From the NCBI GenBank assembly GCA_965213775.1, contig CBDCAC010000008.1, positions 1 to 64,000 of the forward strand: 64,000 nucleotides of DNA, in the 5' to 3' direction. Source of the stretch: Lichenicoccus sp965213775. GTDB taxonomy: Bacteria > Pseudomonadota > Alphaproteobacteria > Acetobacterales > Acetobacteraceae. Position 1 is the stretch's first letter. The number at the start of each line of letters is the position of its first letter. Positions 59,917 to 64,000 of the stretch are shown here, piece by piece. The notes under the pieces are model-generated. The model made no database searches. It was not told the DNA's origin and saw nothing but the letters and a program-made list of their open reading frames with translations. A program made the position numbers and the translations under genes.

Positions 59917-62274
59917 TTACAGGAACGACACCGGATCGACGTCCACGTCGATGCGCACGCCGGGCACCGGGCGCAACTGCGCCAGCCAGTCGCGCAGCAG
60001 CGGCTGCACCGCGACGTCGCGACGGGTGCGCAGCAGCAGGCGCCGGCGATGGCGGCCGCGCAGGATCGACAGCGGCGCCGGCGCCGGACCCAGCACCTGC
60101 ACCCCCTCGGCCTGCGGCGCGCAGCGCCCGAGCCCGCACGCGACGTCGTCGGCGGCCTGCGCGGTGTCGGCGCTGACGATCAGGGCGGCGAGACGGCCGT
60201 AGGGCGGCCAGTGGCCGGGACGCCGGCTCTCCGCCTCGCGACGCATGAAGGCGGCGAAATCCTGGCCGATCAGCGCCACCATCACCGGATGCTCCGGCGC
60301 GTAGGTCTGCAGCAGCACCCGGCCGGGCGCCTCGGCGCGACCGGCGCGTCCGCCGACCTGGTGCAGCAGCTGCACGGTGCGCTCGGCGGCGCGCAGGTCG
60401 CCGCCGGCCAGCCCGAGATCGGCATCGACCACGCCGACCAGGGTGAGATGCGGGAAGTGCCAACCCTTGGCGACGATCTGCGTGCCGATGATGAGGTCGA
60501 CCTCGCGCGCGGCGATGCGCCGCACCGCCTCGGTGGCGGCGTGCGGGCCGGGCAGCGTGTCGCTCGCCATCACCAGCAGGCGCGCCTCGGGAAACGACAG
60601 CCGCGCCTCCTCGGTGATGCGCTCGACGCCGGGGCCGATCGGGGTCAGGCTGGCCTCGGCGCCGCAGGCCGGGCAGTGCTGCGGCACCGGCTCGGTATGG
60701 CCGCAATGATGGCAGGTCAGCACGCGGCGCGCCCGGTGCTCGACCAGCCAGGCGGTGCAGTTCGGGCATTGCAGCCGGTGGCCGCAGCTGCGGCACAGCG
60801 TCAGCGGGGCGTAGCCGCGCCGGTTGAGGAACAGCATCGCCTGCTCGCCGCGCGCCAGCGTCTCGTCGATCGCCGTGCGGAGCACCGGCGAGAGGAACAG
60901 GCCGCGCTCGGGCGGCGCGTCGCGCATGTCGATCGCCGACACCGCCGGCAGGCTGGCGCCGCCGTGGCGCGCCGCCAGCGTGACCCGCCGGTAGCGGCCG
61001 GCCTCGACGTTGGCCAGCGTCTCCAGGCTCGGGGTGGCGGAGACCAGCAGTGCCGCGGCGTCGGACAGCCGGGCGCGCACCACCGCCATGTCGCGGGCGT
61101 TGTAGGTGACGCCGTCCTCCTGCTTGAAGGCGGTCTCGTGCTCCTCGTCGACGACGATCAGGCCGAGCTCGGTGAAGGGCAGGAACAGCGCCGAGCGCGC
61201 CCCCACCAGCACCGGCGCCTCGCCGCAGGCGACCGCGCGCCAGGCGATGCGACGCTGCTTGGAGCCGAGGTCGGAGTGCCACACCGCGGGCTCGCTGCCG
61301 AAACGCCGCACGAAGCGCTGCAGCCACTGCGACGACAGCGCGATCTCCGGCAGCAGCACCAGCGCCTGGCGGCCCTGTGCGAGGCACGCCGCCACCGCCT
61401 CGAGATAGACCTCGGTCTTGCCCGACCCGGTGACGCCCTCCAGCAGGGTGACGGAGAAACGCCGCTCGCGCACCGCCTCGCGCAGCGGTCGCGCCTGCGC
61501 CTGCTGGTCGGGCGACAGCCGCGGCGCGTCGGCGTGGTCGGGATCGGGACGCCGGAACGCGGGGCGATGCGGCAGCGGCACCTCGGCCAGCAGCCCCGAT
61601 CCGGCCATCGCGCGGATCACGCCCGCACCGGTGCCGGCGGCGCGCGCCAAGGCCGCGGTGTCGAGCGGCGCCGCCTCGCGCAGCGCCGCCAGCACGCGGG
61701 CGCGCGCGGCGGTGAGTTTCTGCGGCGGCGGCCCATCCGGCGGCAGCCCAGGCGGCGGCGGCCCAGGCGGCGGCGGGGCCGCGACCCAGCCGGTGGCGGG
61801 GGCGCGTGCGGAGAACGCGCCCACCCGCAGCGCCATCGCCATCACCAGCCCGGGCGGGGTCAGGGTGTAGCCGGCCACCCAGTCGACGAAGCGGCGCGAG
61901 GCGCGCGGCAGCGGCGGCACGTCGAGCACCGCGCTGACCGGCTTGAGCCGGTGCGCCGCGACCGCGGGCGGCTCCGGCGGCCGCAGCTCGGGCGGCAGCG
62001 AGGCGTCCTGGTCCCACACCACGCCGACCTCGGCGCGGCGGTTCAGCGGCACCATCACCACGTCGCCCGGCGCCAGCTCGAGCTCGGGCGGTGCCAGGTA
62101 GTCGAAGGCGCCAGGGAAGGGGTAGGGCAGCAGCACGCGCACCCTGCCCCCGGCGCCGCTTGCCTGGACCGACGGGACGGCTAAGCTCGGCGCCGTGATG
62201 ATCTTCAGCGCGGCACCCCTCTGCTGGCTCCGTGATGCATGAGTCCGCCGGGCATGTCGGCCGGCCGCAGGCAT
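59917..62274 (-). CDS. priA: Primosomal protein N' (replication restart helicase)
   Basis: 785 residues from ATG 62274; nearer GTG starts (around RVRVLLPYPF) are possible because the first 40 residues are not conserved. DNA-binding N-domain RVRVLLPYPFPGAFDYL. Walker A is GVTGSGKTEVYLEA and the helicase II box is VVDEEHETAFKQED. Two zinc sites are formed by CRSCGHRLQCPNC and CHHCGHTEPVPQHCPAC. Restarts stalled forks. A Pro/Gly-rich insert (PPPPGPPPPGLPPDG) sits between domains. Convergent with the LOV kinase. Confidence 0.95.
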   Translation of the reverse strand: MPAAGRHARRTHASRSQQRGAALKIITAPSLAVPSVQASGAGGRVRVLLPYPFPGAFDYLAPPELELAPGDVVMVPLNRRAEVGVVWDQDASLPPELRPPEPPAVAAHRLKPVSAVLDVPPLPRASRRFVDWVAGYTLTPPGLVMAMALRVGAFSARAPATGWVAAPPPPGPPPPGLPPDGPPPQKLTAARARVLAALREAAPLDTAALARAAGTGAGVIRAMAGSGLLAEVPLPHRPAFRRPDPDHADAPRLSPDQQAQARPLREAVRERRFSVTLLEGVTGSGKTEVYLEAVAACLAQGRQALVLLPEIALSSQWLQRFVRRFGSEPAVWHSDLGSKQRRIAWRAVACGEAPVLVGARSALFLPFTELGLIVVDEEHETAFKQEDGVTYNARDMAVVRARLSDAAALLVSATPSLETLANVEAGRYRRVTLAARHGGASLPAVSAIDMRDAPPERGLFLSPVLRTAIDETLARGEQAMLFLNRRGYAPLTLCRSCGHRLQCPNCTAWLVEHRARRVLTCHHCGHTEPVPQHCPACGAEASLTPIGPGVERITEEARLSFPEARLLVMASDTLPGPHAATEAVRRIAAREVDLIIGTQIVAKGWHFPHLTLVGVVDADLGLAGGDLRAAERTVQLLHQVGGRAGRAEAPGRVLLQTYAPEHPVMVALIGQDFAAFMRREAESRRPGHWPPYGRLAALIVSADTAQAADDVACGLGRCAPQAEGVQVLGPAPAPLSILRGRHRRRLLLRTRRDVAVQPLLRDWLAQLRPVPGVRIDVDVDPVSFL

Positions 62275-62329
62275 CGTCGCGCGCGCTAATGTGGCGCGCG
62301 GCCCGGGGTGCGGCAACCGGGTGCCGCGG

Positions 62330-63007
62330 GTGAAGCGCGACGAGCCGGCCGATCCGGACCAGGTCGCCCGCTTCCTGCGCGACAACCCGGACTGGCTCGC
62401 CGACCAGGCCGGGCTGTACGAGAGGCTGGCGCCGCCCCGGCGCGTGCACGGCGAGACGCTCACCGACCACATGGCGGCAATGCTGGGCGAGGCGCGCAGG
62501 CGGGCCGCCTCCACCGCCGAGCAGGCCGCCGGCATGCTGCGCGCGCTGCGTGCCGGCAGCGGCCTCGCCGGCCGGGTGCAGGAGGCGATCCTGGCGCTGG
62601 TGCGCGCCGACGACCTCGCGGCCTGCATCGCCATCGACCTGCCCGCACTGCTCGGCATCGACGCCGCACTGCTGTGCAGCGAGGCCGGCACGCCGTCGCG
62701 GCTGCAGGCGCGCGCGCTGCCGCCCGGCGCAGTCGCGCGCCTGATCGGCGCGCGCGAGGTGGTGTGCCGGACCGCGCCCCGCGACGCGGTGGCGCTGCAC
62801 GGCGAGGCGGCGCTGCTGGCGCGTCACGACGCGCTGCTGCGGGTGCCGGCGACCAGCATGCCGCCGATGCTGCTGGCGCTCGCGGCGCGCGACGACGCGA
62901 TCCTCAGCGAGACGCTGCGCGACGGCTCCGGCGCGGCAGCGCTCGGCTTCCTCGGCAGGGTGCTGGCCGCGCGCATCGAGGCGATCTGGCCGGATCCGCT
63001 GTCGTGA
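62330..63007 (+). CDS. DUF484 family protein (GAF-like)
   Basis: 225 residues from GTG 62330; the open frame begins at 62291. VARFLRDNPDWLADQAGLYERL is the family N-terminus, followed by a helix and a GAF-like domain of about 130 residues. DUF484 genes almost always lie before xerC, as here, where the stop overlaps the recombinase GTG (GTGA). The role is unknown; a regulatory or scaffold function for recombination is a guess. Confidence 0.85.
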   Translation: MKRDEPADPDQVARFLRDNPDWLADQAGLYERLAPPRRVHGETLTDHMAAMLGEARRRAASTAEQAAGMLRALRAGSGLAGRVQEAILALVRADDLAACIAIDLPALLGIDAALLCSEAGTPSRLQARALPPGAVARLIGAREVVCRTAPRDAVALHGEAALLARHDALLRVPATSMPPMLLALAARDDAILSETLRDGSGAAALGFLGRVLAARIEAIWPDPLS

Positions 63008-63972
63008 CCGGCGCGGAGGCGCTCGAGGCCTTCCTCGGCTGGATGGGCCGCGAGAAGCGCGCCGCACCCCTCACCCTGGTCGCCTACCGGCATGACCTGT
63101 CCGGCTTCCTTGGCTTCCTCGCCGGCCACCTCGGCGGCGAGCCGGACCTCGCCTCGCTCGACCGGCTCGGCCATGCCGACCTGCGCGCCTGGATGGCGCA
63201 CGAGGCGGCCCGGCTGGCGGCGGCGTCGGCGCGACGGCCGCGCTCGACCCGGCAGGGCAACCATCGCAGCCGCGCCCGCGGGGTCGCGGCGGTGCGTGCG
63301 TTCTACCGCTACCTCGCGCGCCGGCACGGGCTGCGCAACGCCGCCCCCGCCCTGCTGGCGACGCCGCGCGCGGCACCCCGCCTGCCGCGACCGCTGGCGC
63401 CCGCGCAGGCGCTCGAGCTCCCGGAGGGCGTCGGCGGCCTGGCGGCGGGCCCGCTCGCGGCGGCGCGCGACGCCGCCCTGTTCACCCTGCTCTATGGCTG
63501 CGGGCTGCGCATCTCCGAGGCGCTGGCGCTCGATCTGCGCCACCTGCCGCAGCAGCCGGGGCAGCCGCTGCTGATACGCGGCAAGGGTGGCCGCGACCGC
63601 TGGGTGCCGGTGCTGCCGGCGGTGTCGACCGCACTTGCCGGGTGGCGGGCGCGCCATCCCGACCCGCGGCCCGACGCGCCGCTGTTCCCCGGCACGCGCG
63701 GCGGCCGCCTCGATGCCGGGGTGGCGCAGCGCGCGCTGCGCGCCTGGCGCCGGCTGGCCGGGCTGCCGGAGCACGCGACCCCGCACGCGCTGCGGCACTC
63801 CTTCGCCACCCACCTGTTGGAGGGCGGCGCCGATCTGCGCGCGATCCAGGAGCTGCTCGGACATGCCAGCCTGTCGACCACCCAGCTCTACACCCTGGTC
63901 GACGAGACGCGTCTGATGCAGGTGTGGCGGCGCGCGCATCCGCGGGCCGGCAAGGCTGCGGCCACGCCCTGA
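63004..63972 (+). CDS. xerC: Tyrosine recombinase XerC-like
   Basis: 322 residues starting at GTG 63004 coupled to DUF484. N-terminal SAM-like DNA-binding domain (FLGWMGREKRAAPLTLVAYRHDL). The catalytic set is Arg in YGCGLRISEAL, Lys in RGKGGRDRWVPV, HxxR in HALRHSFATHLL, His in LLGHASLSTTQ and nucleophile Tyr296. The chromosomal dimer-resolution role is inferred from context; XerD is not in the window. The long frame read upstream of 63004 is in DUF484 and is not used. Confidence 0.92.
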   Translation: MTGAEALEAFLGWMGREKRAAPLTLVAYRHDLSGFLGFLAGHLGGEPDLASLDRLGHADLRAWMAHEAARLAAASARRPRSTRQGNHRSRARGVAAVRAFYRYLARRHGLRNAAPALLATPRAAPRLPRPLAPAQALELPEGVGGLAAGPLAAARDAALFTLLYGCGLRISEALALDLRHLPQQPGQPLLIRGKGGRDRWVPVLPAVSTALAGWRARHPDPRPDAPLFPGTRGGRLDAGVAQRALRAWRRLAGLPEHATPHALRHSFATHLLEGGADLRAIQELLGHASLSTTQLYTLVDETRLMQVWRRAHPRAGKAAATP

Positions 63973-64000
63973 GGCCGCCCGACGACTTCGCCCGATCGCT

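Noticed and set aside
59147..63067. 1306-codon minus-strand frame over priA
   Set aside because: It is in a different frame from priA, which has all its helicase and zinc motifs; the long frame is a composition artefact.

Overview
The window is a very GC-rich chromosomal segment from an alphaproteobacterium, most likely in the Rhodospirillales/Acetobacteraceae. This is inferred from base composition, from alphaproteobacterial families (MmcB, DUF3297, DUF3429, DUF484-XerC) and from an F1 ATP synthase operon atpH-A-G-D-C that lacks the Fo genes. Most of the window is ordinary, densely packed core metabolism on both strands.

Layout. 0-6.6 kb: a cysteine desulfurase cut by the window edge, an alpha/beta hydrolase, tyrS, an Rrf2 regulator, mmcB, an inositol-monophosphatase-like phosphatase and a SYLF lipid-binding protein. 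6.6-9.8 kb: a Tat-exported Gfo/Idh/MocA oxidoreductase and two SDR enzymes that overlap tail to tail. 8.98-14.3 kb: the fatty-acid operon fabD-fabG-acpP-fabF-mltG-SDR (minus strand). 14.4-16.6 kb: a methyltransferase and a glycine-rich secreted-type repeat protein. 16.7-21 kb: gcvT-gcvP behind a tandem glycine riboswitch, with no gcvH. 21-25 kb: methyltransferases, a stand-alone acyl carrier protein, a YdcF protein and an OpuAC-like protein. 25-33.7 kb: NTF2-like and ferritin-like proteins, sucCD, an SDR, bioB, queC, queF and an endonuclease III family gene. 33.9-37.3 kb: transaldolase and mannitol dehydrogenase, then small DUF genes. 37.3-42.2 kb: the F1 ATP synthase. 42.3-43.6 kb: a 2'-5' RNA ligase-like protein and YceI.

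From about 43.6 to 49.5 kb the sequence changes character. GC falls, coding density collapses and several reading frames are broken. This accessory island holds a perfect 26-copy, 10-bp tandem repeat, a beta-helix (tailspike/pectate-lyase-like) gene split by one in-frame TAA, and a polytopic membrane protein split by a frameshift. It abuts a surface-polysaccharide type cluster (49.5-55.7 kb): two FkbM methyltransferases with coiled-coil tails around a 1231-residue multi-domain glycosyltransferase. The window ends with an MFS transporter/FAH hydrolase pair, a LOV-domain (blue-light type) histidine kinase with a response regulator, priA, DUF484 and a XerC-type recombinase.

Dispersed through the core are seven copies, at five loci, of a short intergenic element. 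Each copy is two tri-loop hairpins joined by a conserved GCGGGTC-type linker. The stem sequences vary but stay paired, and the copies sit just downstream of genes. This repeat family, the 10-bp array beside the interrupted beta-helix gene, and the LOV kinase pair are the most interesting items. I saw no tRNA, rRNA, CRISPR array or intact insertion sequence.
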